This document shows, in pieces, positions 52,806-62,035 of a stretch of 64,000 nucleotides of DNA (positions are counted from its first letter, which is position 1; every line of letters begins with the position of its first letter). The translations under genes were made by a program, and so were the position numbers. The notes under the pieces were generated by a model that saw only the letters and a list, made by a program, of their open reading frames with translations, was not told the DNA's origin and did no database searches. Source of the DNA: Pseudorhodobacter antarcticus (GTDB taxonomy: Bacteria; Pseudomonadota; Alphaproteobacteria; Rhodobacterales; Rhodobacteraceae); contig CAMAYO010000001.1 of assembly GCA_945862465.1 (NCBI GenBank), positions 1 through 64,000 on the forward strand, written 5' to 3'.

Positions 52806-55214
52806 ATGACGGACAAGTTGTCACCCAGTTACCCCGTGTTGCCGTTGCGCGACATTGTGGTGTTTCCCCATATGATTGTGCCCTTGTTTGTGGGCCGCGA
52901 AAAATCGGTCCGCGCCTTGGAAGAGGTCATGGCCGATGACAAGCAAATCTTGCTGTCCAGCCAGATTGACCCTTCGGTCGATGATCCGGCGATTGATGGC
53001 ATCTACCGCGTGGGCGTTTTGGCCAATGTGCTGCAACTGCTGAAATTGCCCGATGGCACGGTGAAGGTGCTGGTCGAAGGCAAGGGCCGTGTGAAGATCA
53101 CCGAATTTGTCGACAACCCCTCGTTCTTTGAGGCCCGTGTGTCGCGGTTGACCGAAGTTCCCGGCGATAAAGCCTCGTCCGAGGCTATGTTGCGGTCGGT
53201 GACGGATGAATTCGAACGCTATGCCAAAATCAAAAAGAACATCCCCGAAGAGGCGCTGCAAGCCGTGGCTGACACGACCGAACCGGCCCGTCTGGCTGAT
53301 TTGGTCGCAGGGCATCTGGGTGCGGATGTCGCGCTGAAACAAGACATCTTGGAAACGCTGGACGTGGCCGAGCGGTTGGAAAAGATCTTCGGCCATATGC
53401 AGGGCGAAATGTCTGTCTTGCAGGTCGAGAAAAAGATCAAATCGCGGGTGAAAACCCAGATGGAAAAGACCCAGCGCGAATACTATTTGAATGAGCAGAT
53501 GAAGGCCATTCAGAAGGAATTGGGCGACGGCGAGGAAGGCCAAAACGAGCTGGCCGAGCTGGAAGAGCGTATCTTCACGACCAAGTTCAGCAAAGAAGCC
53601 CGCGAAAAGGCGGAAGCCGAGTTCAAAAAGCTGAAATCCATGAGCCCGATGAGTGCGGAAGCCACCGTGGTGCGCAACTATCTGGATTGGCTGCTGTCGG
53701 TTCCATGGGGCGTCAAAAGCCGTGTGAAAAAAGACTTGATCGAGGCGCAAAAGGTGCTGGACCAAGACCATTACGGCTTGGACAAGGTCAAAGAGCGCAT
53801 CGTGGAATATCTGGCGGTGCAAGCCCGTTCGGCCAAGCTTAAGGGACCGATCCTGTGCCTTGTTGGCCCACCGGGTGTGGGCAAGACCAGCCTTGGCCGC
53901 TCGGTTGCCAAGGCCACGGGGCGCGAGTTTATCCGCATCTCGTTGGGCGGTGTGCGCGACGAATCGGAAATTCGCGGCCATCGGCGCACTTATATCGGGT
54001 CGATGCCCGGTAAGATCATTCAGGCGCTGAAAAAGGCGAAAACCACCAACCCGCTGATCTTGCTTGATGAAATTGACAAGATGGGTCAGGACTTCCGCGG
54101 TGACCCAGCCTCAGCCATGCTAGAGGTGTTGGATCCGGAACAAAACGCCACCTTCACCGACCATTACATGGAGGTCGAATACGACCTGTCCAACGTGATG
54201 TTCATCACCACGGCCAATTCCTACAACATGCCCGGCCCGCTGCTTGACCGGATGGAGATCATTCCGCTGTCGGGTTACACCGAAGATGAAAAGCTGGAAA
54301 TCGCCAAGGGCCATTTGCTGCCTAAGCAGGTCAAGGCCAATGGGCTCAAGCGCGGTGAATTTGCCGTGTCGGATGCCGCTTTGACCCATGTGATCCGCTA
54401 CTACACACGCGAAGCCGGTGTGCGGAACTTGGAACGTGAGATTGCCAAACTGGGGCGCAAGGCGATCACGGATATTCTCAAAGCCAAAACCACGTCGGTC
54501 GATGTCGATGTGGCCAAGGTGGAAGAATATCTGGGCGTGCAGCGCTATCGCCATGGGCTGGCCGAAAAGGAAGATCAGGTGGGTGTTGTCACCGGATTGG
54601 CTTGGACGTCTGTGGGCGGTGAGATCTTGCAGATCGAAGCCCTGCGCCTGCCCGGCAAGGGCCGGATGAAGACCACCGGCAAGCTGGGCGATGTGATGAA
54701 GGAATCGATTGATGCAGCGGCCTCTTATGTCCGCTCGATCAGCCCCGAACTGGGGGTGAAGCCGCCCAAGTTTGAAACGATGGACATTCACGTGCACGTG
54801 CCCGAAGGGGCGACGCCCAAGGATGGCCCCTCGGCAGGCTTGGCGATGGTGACATCGATTGTGTCGGTGATCACCGGCATTGCGGTGCGCAAAGATGTGG
54901 CCATGACGGGTGAAGTGACCCTGCGCGGCAATGCTTTGCCCATTGGCGGCCTAAAAGAAAAGCTGCTGGCAGCGCTGCGGGCAGGGATGACGACGGTGTT
55001 TATCCCCGAAGAAAACGCCAAGGATCTGATCGACATTCCGGAAAATGTGAAACAGGGATTGAAGATCATCCCCGTGAGCCACGTGCGCGAAGTGCTGAAA
55101 ATAGCCTTGGTGCGCGACCCCGTGCCGGTGGAATGGGACGAGGCGGCAGAAGAAGCCGCAGCCCTTGCCCGCCAAGCGCGGCGCGACGAAGTGGCCGCGC
55201 CAACGGCACATTGA
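52806..55214 (+). CDS. lon: ATP-dependent protease Lon
   Basis: Lon degrades misfolded and regulatory proteins in the cytoplasm. The 802-residue product has the N-terminal substrate-binding domain (YPVLPLRDIVVFPHMIVPLF), a coiled central helix region, the AAA+ module with Walker A GPPGVGKTS (about residue 354), Walker B LLDEIDK, and the C-terminal peptidase with Ser676 (PKDGPSAG) and Lys717 (IGGLKEK) as the dyad. The ATG at 52806 follows AAAGGAACGAAG. It is a single-gene unit with its own terminator. Confidence 0.98.
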   Translation: MTDKLSPSYPVLPLRDIVVFPHMIVPLFVGREKSVRALEEVMADDKQILLSSQIDPSVDDPAIDGIYRVGVLANVLQLLKLPDGTVKVLVEGKGRVKITEFVDNPSFFEARVSRLTEVPGDKASSEAMLRSVTDEFERYAKIKKNIPEEALQAVADTTEPARLADLVAGHLGADVALKQDILETLDVAERLEKIFGHMQGEMSVLQVEKKIKSRVKTQMEKTQREYYLNEQMKAIQKELGDGEEGQNELAELEERIFTTKFSKEAREKAEAEFKKLKSMSPMSAEATVVRNYLDWLLSVPWGVKSRVKKDLIEAQKVLDQDHYGLDKVKERIVEYLAVQARSAKLKGPILCLVGPPGVGKTSLGRSVAKATGREFIRISLGGVRDESEIRGHRRTYIGSMPGKIIQALKKAKTTNPLILLDEIDKMGQDFRGDPASAMLEVLDPEQNATFTDHYMEVEYDLSNVMFITTANSYNMPGPLLDRMEIIPLSGYTEDEKLEIAKGHLLPKQVKANGLKRGEFAVSDAALTHVIRYYTREAGVRNLEREIAKLGRKAITDILKAKTTSVDVDVAKVEEYLGVQRYRHGLAEKEDQVGVVTGLAWTSVGGEILQIEALRLPGKGRMKTTGKLGDVMKESIDAAASYVRSISPELGVKPPKFETMDIHVHVPEGATPKDGPSAGLAMVTSIVSVITGIAVRKDVAMTGEVTLRGNALPIGGLKEKLLAALRAGMTTVFIPEENAKDLIDIPENVKQGLKIIPVSHVREVLKIALVRDPVPVEWDEAAEEAAALARQARRDEVAAPTAH

Positions 55215-55215
55215 C

Positions 55216-55243
55216 AAAAAAGGCGCCCTGCAGGGCGCCTTTT
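55216..55243 (+). terminator. Rho-independent terminator of lon
   Basis: A perfect palindrome GGCGCCCTG/CAGGGCGCC is flanked by AAAAA and TTTTGCTT, two bases after the lon stop. The flanking A/T runs make it active in either direction. Confidence 0.85.
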
Positions 55244-55255
55244 GCTTCAGGCCAT

Positions 55256-55307
55256 GATTTTTCGCAGAAAAATCGGGTTGGGCCAGTCGGTTTTTCTGCG
55301 AAAAATC
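55256..55307. repeat. 17-bp perfect inverted repeat downstream of lon
   Basis: Arms at 55256-55272 and 55291-55307 (GATTTTTCGCAGAAAAA and its complement) flank an 18-base loop. Each arm is itself a partial palindrome (TTTTT...AAAAA). It lies between the lon terminator and the first tRNA-Val. No gene is seen in 55244-55443. Confidence 0.75.
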
Positions 55308-55443
55308 TGTGCCCCTACGATCCACAAGCCGGCTTTTTTCAAGCCGTTCAGACCCGCCTCTGTCAAGAATCTGTCACTTTGGCCAAGGCTTCGCGCATCG
55401 GCCCCTTGCAGCTGATTTCGAACCCGACTAACAAGCCGTCATC

Positions 55444-55518
55444 GGGCGATTAGCTCAGCGGTAGAGCGCTTCGTTCACATCGAAGATGTCAGCGGTTCAA
55501 ATCCGTTATCGCCCACCA
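55444..55518 (+). tRNA. tRNA-Val (CAC)
   Basis: The acceptor stem GGGCGAT pairs with ATCGCCC; the anticodon arm CTTCG-TTCACAT-CGAAG presents CAC, reading GUG. The D-loop AGCTCAGCGGTAGAG and TTCAAAT T-loop are normal, and the 3' CCA is encoded. Confidence 0.95.
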
Positions 55519-55607
55519 TTTTAGCCAAGCGCGCCCCCAAAAGGGCGCGCTTTGTGCGTTCAAAGGGGATTGCGTTGCGGGCAGACCTTGGCTAGACCGC
55601 AATCTGC

Positions 55608-55683
55608 GGGTTGTTAGCTCAGTTGGTAGAGCGTCTCGTTTACACCGAGAATGTCGGCGGTTCGAGCCCGTCACGACCCACCA
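55608..55683 (+). tRNA. tRNA-Val (TAC)
   Basis: The acceptor stem GGGTTGT pairs with ACGACCC (one wobble); the anticodon arm TCTCG-TTTACAC-CGAGA presents TAC, reading GUA and other GUN codons. The 3' CCA is encoded. It lies 89 bases after tRNA-Val (CAC). Confidence 0.95.
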
Positions 55684-55781
55684 ATTCCCCCGCCCTGCCC
55701 TTTCGAACAGCTTCTGTGCAGTGCTGCGCTTTTGGCTTTGGCGCTTTGCGCCTATATAGGGCCAAAGACAGGAGCCCGAAG

Positions 55782-56717
55782 ATGAGCTGGAACCCCGACC
55801 TTGATCGTTCAATTCCGCTGGGCAGTGCTGTGGATGCGATTGAAACGGTTATCATCCCGCGTGCTCGTGATCTGGGCGGGTTTGAAGTGCGCCGAGCCTT
55901 ACCCTCGACCCAGCGGCAGATGGTGGGGCCGTTTATCTTTTTTGACCAAATGGGTCCGGCAGAGTTTCTGACAGGGCAGGGCATCGATGTGCGCCCGCAT
56001 CCCCATATTGGCTTGGCCACGGTGACCTATCTTCTGAAAGGCCATATCCATCACCGCGACTCATTGGGGACAGATGCCTGGATTGATCCGGGTTCGGTCA
56101 ACCTGATGGTGGCAGGGCAGGGGATCACCCATTCCGAACGGATGGACGGCCCCGCCCGCCAAGCGCCGCAAAGCCTGTTTGGCTTGCAAACTTGGCTGGC
56201 CCTGCCGCTAGACCGCGAAGATGACGCGCCAGCCTTTGTTCATGTGCCCGAAGCTGACCTGCCCGTGCTTCAGGCCGAAGGCAAGCACGTGCGCTTGATC
56301 TTGGGCAACGCTTGGGGCGTTCAAGGGGCCCGCGCCCCGTCAGAGGCGCTTTACGCCGATGCCACCTTGGCTGCGGGGGCTGTGTTGCCCTTGCCCGATA
56401 CCCACGAAGATCGCGGCGTTTATATCTTGCAGGGTGAGGTTTCGGTGGGCGGGTTGACCCACCGTGCGGGGGAGATGCTGGTCTTTCGCCCGGGCGACAG
56501 GCTTGGCGTTACAGCGGGCCCACAAGGCGCGCGCCTGATGGTGTTGGGCGGGGCTACGATGGAAGGGCCGCGCCATATTTGGTGGAACTTTGTGGCCTCT
56601 TCCAAAGAACGGATCGAGGCTGCCAAAGAAGCCTGGCGCGCTGGCGATTGGCAGCATGGCCGCTTTCAACTGCCGCCCGGTGACAGTGCTGAATTCATCC
56701 CCGCGCCTGACCGCTAA
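55782..56717 (+). CDS. Pirin family protein
   Basis: The 311-residue product is a bicupin of the pirin family. The metal-site stretch RPHPHIGLATVTYLLKGHIHHRDSLG supplies three His, and the later ITHSER supplies the fourth ligand (Glu). The C-terminal cupin (HEDRGVYILQGEVSVGG) lacks metal ligands, as usual. Bacterial pirins act as quercetinase-like dioxygenases or regulators; no role can be assigned. The ATG at 55782 follows AGGAG. It sits between tRNA genes. Confidence 0.93.
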   Translation: MSWNPDLDRSIPLGSAVDAIETVIIPRARDLGGFEVRRALPSTQRQMVGPFIFFDQMGPAEFLTGQGIDVRPHPHIGLATVTYLLKGHIHHRDSLGTDAWIDPGSVNLMVAGQGITHSERMDGPARQAPQSLFGLQTWLALPLDREDDAPAFVHVPEADLPVLQAEGKHVRLILGNAWGVQGARAPSEALYADATLAAGAVLPLPDTHEDRGVYILQGEVSVGGLTHRAGEMLVFRPGDRLGVTAGPQGARLMVLGGATMEGPRHIWWNFVASSKERIEAAKEAWRAGDWQHGRFQLPPGDSAEFIPAPDR

Positions 56718-56840
56718 GCTTGCCCGTGCAAGGACGGGTCAGGAAAGGGGCCTTGGGCCAGAATTTTGGCCATGGACGCTTGACGCCGCTGTCATGCTTC
56801 CGTAATACCCCGACACGTTCGGGCGGGCCCGGATGGCTTT

Positions 56841-56917
56841 GCGGTGGTAGCTCAGTTGGTTAGAGTACCGGCCTGTCACGCCGGGGGTCGCGGGTTCGAG
56901 CCCCGTCCACCGCGCCA
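56841..56917 (+). tRNA. tRNA-Asp (GTC)
   Basis: The acceptor stem GCGGTGG pairs with CCACCGC; the anticodon arm CCGGC-CTGTCAC-GCCGG presents GTC. The 3' CCA is encoded. It is a queuosine target, so a substrate for the Tgt encoded upstream. Confidence 0.96.
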
Positions 56918-56931
56918 TTTGCCCCAAATGA

Positions 56932-56967
56932 AAACGCCCTCCGGCAACGGGGGGCGTTTCGTTTTTT
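56932..56967 (+). terminator. Rho-independent terminator after tRNA-Asp
   Basis: An 11-bp stem (AAACGCCCTCC with GGGGGGCGTTT, one wobble), loop GGCAAC, is followed by CGTTTTTT. It also ends close to the stop of the convergent GNAT gene. Confidence 0.85.
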
Positions 56968-56969
56968 CC

Positions 56970-57404
56970 CTAAAGGGTCATGCGGTAGCGGATATGACCA
57001 TCGGCCAGCACAAAGCTGTCATAAAGCTTGCGCGCCGCTGCGTTGCCGACATCGGTGTGCCAATACAGCCTGTGCCAGCCCCGTGCGCGGGCCAGCGTTT
57101 GCAGATCGGCAATCAGCGCGCGGCCTAGCCCTTGGCCACGCGCTTCTGGTGCGACGAACAGATCCTCAAGATAGCAATCCTCGCCCATCACCCAGCTGGA
57201 TGGGTGGTGGTGGTGCATGGCAAAGCCCAAAACCACGCCACCCACCTCGGCCACGCGCAGGCCCATGGGGCTGGCAGGGTCCATCAGGCGGGCCCAAGTG
57301 TGGGCGGTGATGGCAGGGGCAAGCGGGTGCTGGTAATAGTCCAGATAGCCTTGCCACAGGCCTTCCCACGCTGCCCTGTCGCCCGCGACAGCATCGCGGA
57401 TCAT
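56970..57404 (-). CDS. GNAT acetyltransferase
   Basis: The 144-residue product is a GNAT-fold protein with the acetyl-CoA loop in LFVAPEARGQGLGRAL and the later WHTDVGNAAARKLYDSF. The ATG at 57404 (MIRDAVAGD) overlaps the stop of the M20 dipeptidase gene by four bases (ATGA), so the two are co-translated. The substrate is unknown; the pairing hints at peptide or amino acid acetylation, but this is a guess. Confidence 0.9.
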   Translation of the reverse strand: MIRDAVAGDRAAWEGLWQGYLDYYQHPLAPAITAHTWARLMDPASPMGLRVAEVGGVVLGFAMHHHHPSSWVMGEDCYLEDLFVAPEARGQGLGRALIADLQTLARARGWHRLYWHTDVGNAAARKLYDSFVLADGHIRYRMTL

Positions 57405-58786
57405 GCCAGCTTCTCCAACACCCGCGCCCAAGAGCGGATGCCTTTGTGAAAGCTGGTGATGTCATATTTCTCATTGGGAGAATGGATTTGGTCGTCATCC
57501 TTGGCAAAGCCCATCAGGATCGCATCCATGCCGAGATAGGTCTTGAAATACCCCGCCACGGGAATCGACCCCCCTGCGCCGACAAAGGCCGCAGCAATCC
57601 CCCATTCCTCGGTCAAGGCTTGGCGGGCGGCGGCAAAGGCGGGATGGGTGATTTGCATGACGGAAGCGGGCGAGTTGCCGTGGCCTTTCCATTCTACCGT
57701 GCAATCGGCGGGCAGTTGCGCTTCTACCCAAGCGCGAAAGGCTTGGCGCAGCGCATGGGGGTCTTGGTCACCCACAAGGCGGAAGCTGACCTTGGCGTGC
57801 GCCTCGGCGGGAAGGACGGTTTTGAAGCCGTCGCCGGTATAGCCGCCCCAGATGCCGTTCACCTCGGCGGTTGGGCGCGACCAAAGCTTTTCCAAAGGTG
57901 TGCGGTCTTGCTCGCCCGCAGGCACCGATAGGCCCACATCGCCCAAGAAACGCGCATGATCGAACGACAGGTTCTGCCACTGCGACCGCAGATCATCGGA
58001 CAATTCGCCCACCCCGTCATAAAATCCGGGTACGGTGACATGGCCTTCGGCGTCATGCAGGCGCGAGAGGATGCGCGTTAGAATATGGATCGGGTTTTGC
58101 GCCAACCCGCCATACATGCCCGAATGCAAATCACGGTTGGCGGCGTGGATCGTCAACTCTTCGCCCAAGAGCCCGCGCAGCATGGTGGTGACAGCCGGCG
58201 TGCGGCCTTCAAACATCCCCGTGTCGCAGATCAGCGCCACATCGGCGCTCAGTTCGGTTGCATTGGCTTTCAGGAAAGGGATCAGGGAGGGCGAGCCTGA
58301 TTCCTCCTCGCCCTCCAAAAAGATCGTAAGCTTGCCGGGCAGCGTGCCATGCACGGACTTCCACGCGCGGCAAGCTTCGATAAAGGTCATCAGCTGGCCC
58401 TTATCATCCGACGTGCCCCGCCCGCGCAGCACTTGACCCTTGGGGGTTTCTTCGATCGCTGGATCAAAAGGATCGCGCGTCCAAAGAGCCAAAGGGTCCA
58501 CCGGCTGCACATCGTAATGCCCATAAAACAGCAGATGCGTCCCGCTGCCAGTTCCGCCATGTGCCACCACCATCGGATGGCCGGGCGTTGGGCGCGCGCT
58601 GGCTGCAAAGCCAAGTTCGCCCAAATCGCGCACCAGCCAATCGGCCGCACGGGCGCAATCGGCCTTATAGGCCGGATCAGTGGAAATCGACGGGATCCGC
58701 AGCAGGTCAATCAAGCGATCCAGCGCTTTCGGCAGGTCGCTGTCGATACGGGCCAAAACGGCGTCAAGGATGGAGGGCGTGGGCAT
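57401..58786 (-). CDS. M20 family dipeptidase
   Basis: The 461-residue product is a zinc dipeptidase of the M20 ArgE/DapE/carboxypeptidase group. Metal-site segments are LLFYGHYDVQPVDP, RGTSDDKGQLM, the catalytic Glu pair in FLEGEEESGSPS and ALICDTGMF; the dimerisation domain includes REVDLH-like NRDLHSGMYGG. The dipeptidase length and the QNPI motif fit proteins that hydrolyse Xaa-His or other dipeptides. There is no signal peptide after the ATG at 58786; earlier in-frame residues do not look coding. It forms an operon with a GNAT gene. Confidence 0.93.
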   Translation of the reverse strand: MPTPSILDAVLARIDSDLPKALDRLIDLLRIPSISTDPAYKADCARAADWLVRDLGELGFAASARPTPGHPMVVAHGGTGSGTHLLFYGHYDVQPVDPLALWTRDPFDPAIEETPKGQVLRGRGTSDDKGQLMTFIEACRAWKSVHGTLPGKLTIFLEGEEESGSPSLIPFLKANATELSADVALICDTGMFEGRTPAVTTMLRGLLGEELTIHAANRDLHSGMYGGLAQNPIHILTRILSRLHDAEGHVTVPGFYDGVGELSDDLRSQWQNLSFDHARFLGDVGLSVPAGEQDRTPLEKLWSRPTAEVNGIWGGYTGDGFKTVLPAEAHAKVSFRLVGDQDPHALRQAFRAWVEAQLPADCTVEWKGHGNSPASVMQITHPAFAAARQALTEEWGIAAAFVGAGGSIPVAGYFKTYLGMDAILMGFAKDDDQIHSPNEKYDITSFHKGIRSWARVLEKLA

Positions 58787-58901
58787 GTCAATCTCTGCTT
58801 TGCATAAGGGCTGAGCCAACCCTAACAGGCGCACAGGGACTGTCCAGCCGCCGATTTTCGCGCTAAAGACGGACACGGTAGACATGAGAGAGGCAGACAG
58901 A

Positions 58902-59309
58902 ATGCACAAGGTGTTGGGATGGGGATTGGCCGCTGCGCTGACAGGCGGAATGGCTTTGGCCGAGGATGTGCAGGTCGAGGTTAGCATCTTGGACGCCAGC
59001 CAAGTGACCTTGCATCTTTACCCCTTTCTAAAGGCAGAAGAGCTGGCAACCCTGCGCCTTGTCGCCACCAACCGCGACGCGTTGAGCGTGTTTGTACCCT
59101 CAAAAGACGCCAGCCATTTCGCGGCCCTTGCCTTGGCCCCGGCTGACGGCTTTTTGCAAGACGGCGCTCCCGCAGCGACAGCCGTGGCCCTTAGCGATTT
59201 TCCTGATGCCCAAGCCGCCAATACCGCTGCCCTTGCCGCTTGTGACGCCCAGCGCGACCCCAGCACCGAGGCTTGTGTTGTCGTGCTAGAGGTCGGCCCC
59301 GCCCCTTAA
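58902..59309 (+). CDS. Small secreted protein of unknown function
   Basis: The 135-residue product has a signal peptide (MHKVLGWGLAAALTGGMALA, cut before EDVQVE). The mature part has two alpha/beta stretches, TLRLVATNRDALSVFVPSKD and DAQAANTAALAACDAQRD, and ends with two nearby Cys (AACD, EACVV) that could form a disulfide. I do not recognise a named domain. The ATG at 58902 follows AGAGG; one at 58884 would add MREADR. It is divergent from the M20 gene and is followed by 237 bases without a gene before the HTH protein. Confidence 0.75.
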   Translation: MHKVLGWGLAAALTGGMALAEDVQVEVSILDASQVTLHLYPFLKAEELATLRLVATNRDALSVFVPSKDASHFAALALAPADGFLQDGAPAATAVALSDFPDAQAANTAALAACDAQRDPSTEACVVVLEVGPAP

Positions 59310-59546
59310 TCTGCGGGTCGTAATGGTTGAAAAGTGCGCACACGCTCTGGGAGAGTGCTGCACTTTTTGGCTTATGCGCTGGTTGTAATGAAAATGCGTT
59401 CAACGCTCTGCGCGGGTGGGCGCTTATTGAAAACTTTACCTGCAAAACGCCTTGCCATGTGCTAAGGTTTACGAAATACGACGGCAAACGAGTCGCCCAT
59501 AAGGGGCACATAAGATTTGCTCTGGGGCAGAGATGGGACAAGACGA

Positions 59547-60770
59547 ATGATCGGGCGGAAAATCCGCACACCGATGGTAGAAGTGGACAAGCCAAAGGGC
59601 TTTGACGACTTTGAATTGCGCCTTGGCGATATGATGCGCGGCGAGCGCGCAACCATGGGCAAATCTTTGCTGGATGTGCAGCGTGAGTTGAAGATCAAAG
59701 CCAGCTATATCGCCGCCATCGAAAATGCGGATGCCTCGGCCTTCGAATCGCCGGGTTTCGTTGCGGGTTATGTGCGGTCTTATGCGCGCTACTTGGGCAT
59801 GGAACCCGACGATGTTTTTGCCCATTTCTGCCGTGAGGCAAAGTTTGAAGTGGCTCATGGCATGTCGGCGGCGGCCTCAGGGCAGATGATCAAGGCGGCG
59901 CGCAACCGCGTGCCCATCGAAAAGCACGACCCGTTTGTGCATTCCAGCTTTGTGCCGCAAGCAGCTGGCCTGTTTTCCAAGGTGGAAGCGGGGGCCATCG
60001 GCTCTTTTGCGGTGCTGATCGCTTTGGTCGCAGCTTTGGGCTACGGCGGCTGGTCGCTGCTGCAAGAAGTGCAGCGCGTGCAACTTGCGCCGGTCAATGA
60101 GGCCCCGGTTGTGGTGGCCGAAATTGCGCCCTTGGGCGATGTGGCTGCTGATGCGCCTTTGGCCCTGTCGGCCCAGATTTCGGGGCAGGCGGGGGATGCA
60201 ACGGCCCCAGTTAGCAACGCTGCCGCCGATAGGCTTTACAGCCCGCAGGCCCTGAGCGTGCCGGTGATGACCCCGCGTGATGGACCAATTGCAGCCATCA
60301 ATCCTGACGCGGCGGTTATGCCGGCCCAATCTGCGGTGGATCAAGCCGTGGCACAGGCGGTAACGGCGGAACCTGACGTGCAGGTCGTGGCCGATGCTGC
60401 CCCGAGCGTGGAAATTTTGGCCGTCCGCCCCGCTTGGGTGCGCGTCTCGGCGGCCGATGGCACGGTGCTCTTTGAAAAGGTGCTGGATGCTGGCGAACGC
60501 TACAGGGTACCGGCCTTGGCGCAAGCCCCGTTGCTGCGTGCGGGCAATTCGGCTTCGGTCTATTTCTCGGTCAATGGGAAAACCTATGGCCCCGCCTCGC
60601 CCGGATCGCAGGTGGTTAAGAACCTATCGCTGGCCGTGGATGATGTGACCGCAACCTTCCAACTGGCCGATCTGTCCGGCGATGCCGATCTGGCGCATTT
60701 TGTCGACGTGGCAGAGGCAGCGCAGGTCAAAGCCCCCGCTGACACCGCCGCCACCGCGCCGCAAAACTAA
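59547..60770 (+). CDS. RodZ-like HTH transmembrane protein with DUF4115
   Basis: The 407-residue product has an N-terminal cytoplasmic helix-turn-helix (about residues 22-95: ELRLGDMMRGERATMGKSLLD is split by the turn, then ELKIKASYIAAIENAD and SPGFVAGYVRSYARYLG), one membrane helix (about 149-171), a long Ala/Pro/Val-rich periplasmic linker and a C-terminal DUF4115 domain (VRPAWVRVSAADGTVLF, ASVYFSVNGKTYGPA). This is the RodZ layout; RodZ links MreB to the envelope and sets rod shape. It precedes ispG by 72 bases, a RodZ-ispG pairing common in proteobacteria. Confidence 0.9.
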   Translation: MIGRKIRTPMVEVDKPKGFDDFELRLGDMMRGERATMGKSLLDVQRELKIKASYIAAIENADASAFESPGFVAGYVRSYARYLGMEPDDVFAHFCREAKFEVAHGMSAAASGQMIKAARNRVPIEKHDPFVHSSFVPQAAGLFSKVEAGAIGSFAVLIALVAALGYGGWSLLQEVQRVQLAPVNEAPVVVAEIAPLGDVAADAPLALSAQISGQAGDATAPVSNAAADRLYSPQALSVPVMTPRDGPIAAINPDAAVMPAQSAVDQAVAQAVTAEPDVQVVADAAPSVEILAVRPAWVRVSAADGTVLFEKVLDAGERYRVPALAQAPLLRAGNSASVYFSVNGKTYGPASPGSQVVKNLSLAVDDVTATFQLADLSGDADLAHFVDVAEAAQVKAPADTAATAPQN

Positions 60771-60842
60771 CTTTTTCACCGCAGTCTGATTGCAGCCGCG
60801 CATTTCAGCGCCTATCGTGCTTGTACAAAGCATGAGGCCCGC

Positions 60843-61958
60843 ATGACACACAATCCGATCCGTCCGTGGCGCAACATAGACCGCCGTGTCAGCCGCCAAA
60901 TCCGCGTGGGCCGTGTTCTGGTCGGCGGCGATGCCCCGATTTCGGTGCAGACCATGACGAACACGATCACCTCTGATGTGAAGGCCACTTTAGAGCAGGT
61001 TCAACGCTGTGCCATAGCCGGCGCCGACATTGTGCGCATCTCGACGCCGGATGAAGATGCCACCCGTGCCTTAAAGGCCATTGTGGCCGAAAGCCCTGTG
61101 CCCATCGTGGCCGACATTCATTTCCACTACAAACGCGCCATTGAAGCCGCCGTTGCAGGCGCTGCCTGCCTGCGCATCAACCCCGGCAATATCGGCGATG
61201 CCAAGCGCGTCGCCGAGGTGGTGAAAGCCGCCAAGGATTATGGCTGTTCCATCCGCATCGGGGTGAATGCAGGGTCTTTGGAAAAGCATCTGTTGGATAA
61301 ATACGGCGAGCCTTGCCCCGATGCCATGGTTGAAAGCGGGATGGATCACATCAAGCTGTTGCAAGACAACGACTTTCACGAATTCAAGATCTCGGTCAAA
61401 GCCTCGGATGTCTTCATGGCGGCGGCGGCCTATCAGCAACTGGCGTCGGTCACCGATGCGCCCATCCATCTGGGCATCACGGAAGCGGGGGGGCTGACCT
61501 CTGGCACGGTAAAGTCGGCCATTGGTCTGGGCAACCTGCTTTGGTCGGGCATTGGGGACACGATCCGCGTCAGCCTATCGGCCGATCCGGTGGAAGAGGT
61601 GAAGGTGGGGTTTGAAATCCTCAAAAGCCTTGGTCTGCGCCATCGTGGTGTGACGATCATCTCTTGCCCATCCTGCGCGCGGCAAGGGTTTGACGTGATC
61701 AAGACCGTCTCGGCGCTGGAGGACCGACTGGCGCATATCACCACCTCGCTGAGCCTCTCGATCATCGGTTGCGTGGTGAACGGCCCCGGAGAGGCGCTGA
61801 TGACTGACATCGGCTTTACCGGCGGGGGGGCGGGCAAAGGCATGGTTTATCTTGCGGGCAAGCAAGACCATACTTTGGGCAATGACAAAATGATCGATCA
61901 CATTGTGGATTTGGTCGAACAAAAAGCCGCTGAACTGGAAGCGGCCAAGGCCGACTGA
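60843..61958 (+). CDS. ispG: 4-hydroxy-3-methylbut-2-en-1-yl diphosphate synthase
   Basis: IspG (GcpE) catalyses the seventh step of the MEP isoprenoid pathway, using a 4Fe-4S cluster. The 371-residue product has the TIM-barrel start [25 protein letters not shown], split near the conserved QTMT, then [22 protein letters not shown], and cluster ligands Cys in [11 protein letters not shown] and [11 protein letters not shown]. The ATG at 60843 is used. It follows the RodZ-like gene; an inverted repeat spans its end. Confidence 0.97.
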   Translation: MTHNPIRPWRNIDRRVSRQIRVGRVLVGGDAPISVQTMTNTITSDVKATLEQVQRCAIAGADIVRISTPDEDATRALKAIVAESPVPIVADIHFHYKRAIEAAVAGAACLRINPGNIGDAKRVAEVVKAAKDYGCSIRIGVNAGSLEKHLLDKYGEPCPDAMVESGMDHIKLLQDNDFHEFKISVKASDVFMAAAAYQQLASVTDAPIHLGITEAGGLTSGTVKSAIGLGNLLWSGIGDTIRVSLSADPVEEVKVGFEILKSLGLRHRGVTIISCPSCARQGFDVIKTVSALEDRLAHITTSLSLSIIGCVVNGPGEALMTDIGFTGGGAGKGMVYLAGKQDHTLGNDKMIDHIVDLVEQKAAELEAAKAD

Positions 61959-61970
61959 CGGCGGCTTTTT
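61921..61970 (+). terminator. Inverted repeat spanning the ispG stop
   Basis: AAAAAGCCGC (61921-61930, within the last ispG codons) is the exact complement of GCGGCTTTTT (61961-61970). A smaller CGGCG/CGCCG stem overlaps. It could terminate ispG, although the 30-base loop is large. Confidence 0.4.
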
Positions 61971-62035
61971 CGCCGAAGACTTAGACGCGCCTCGGGGCTT
62001 TGCCCTTGTCGTTCGGCCCGCAGCACCCTTGAGCC

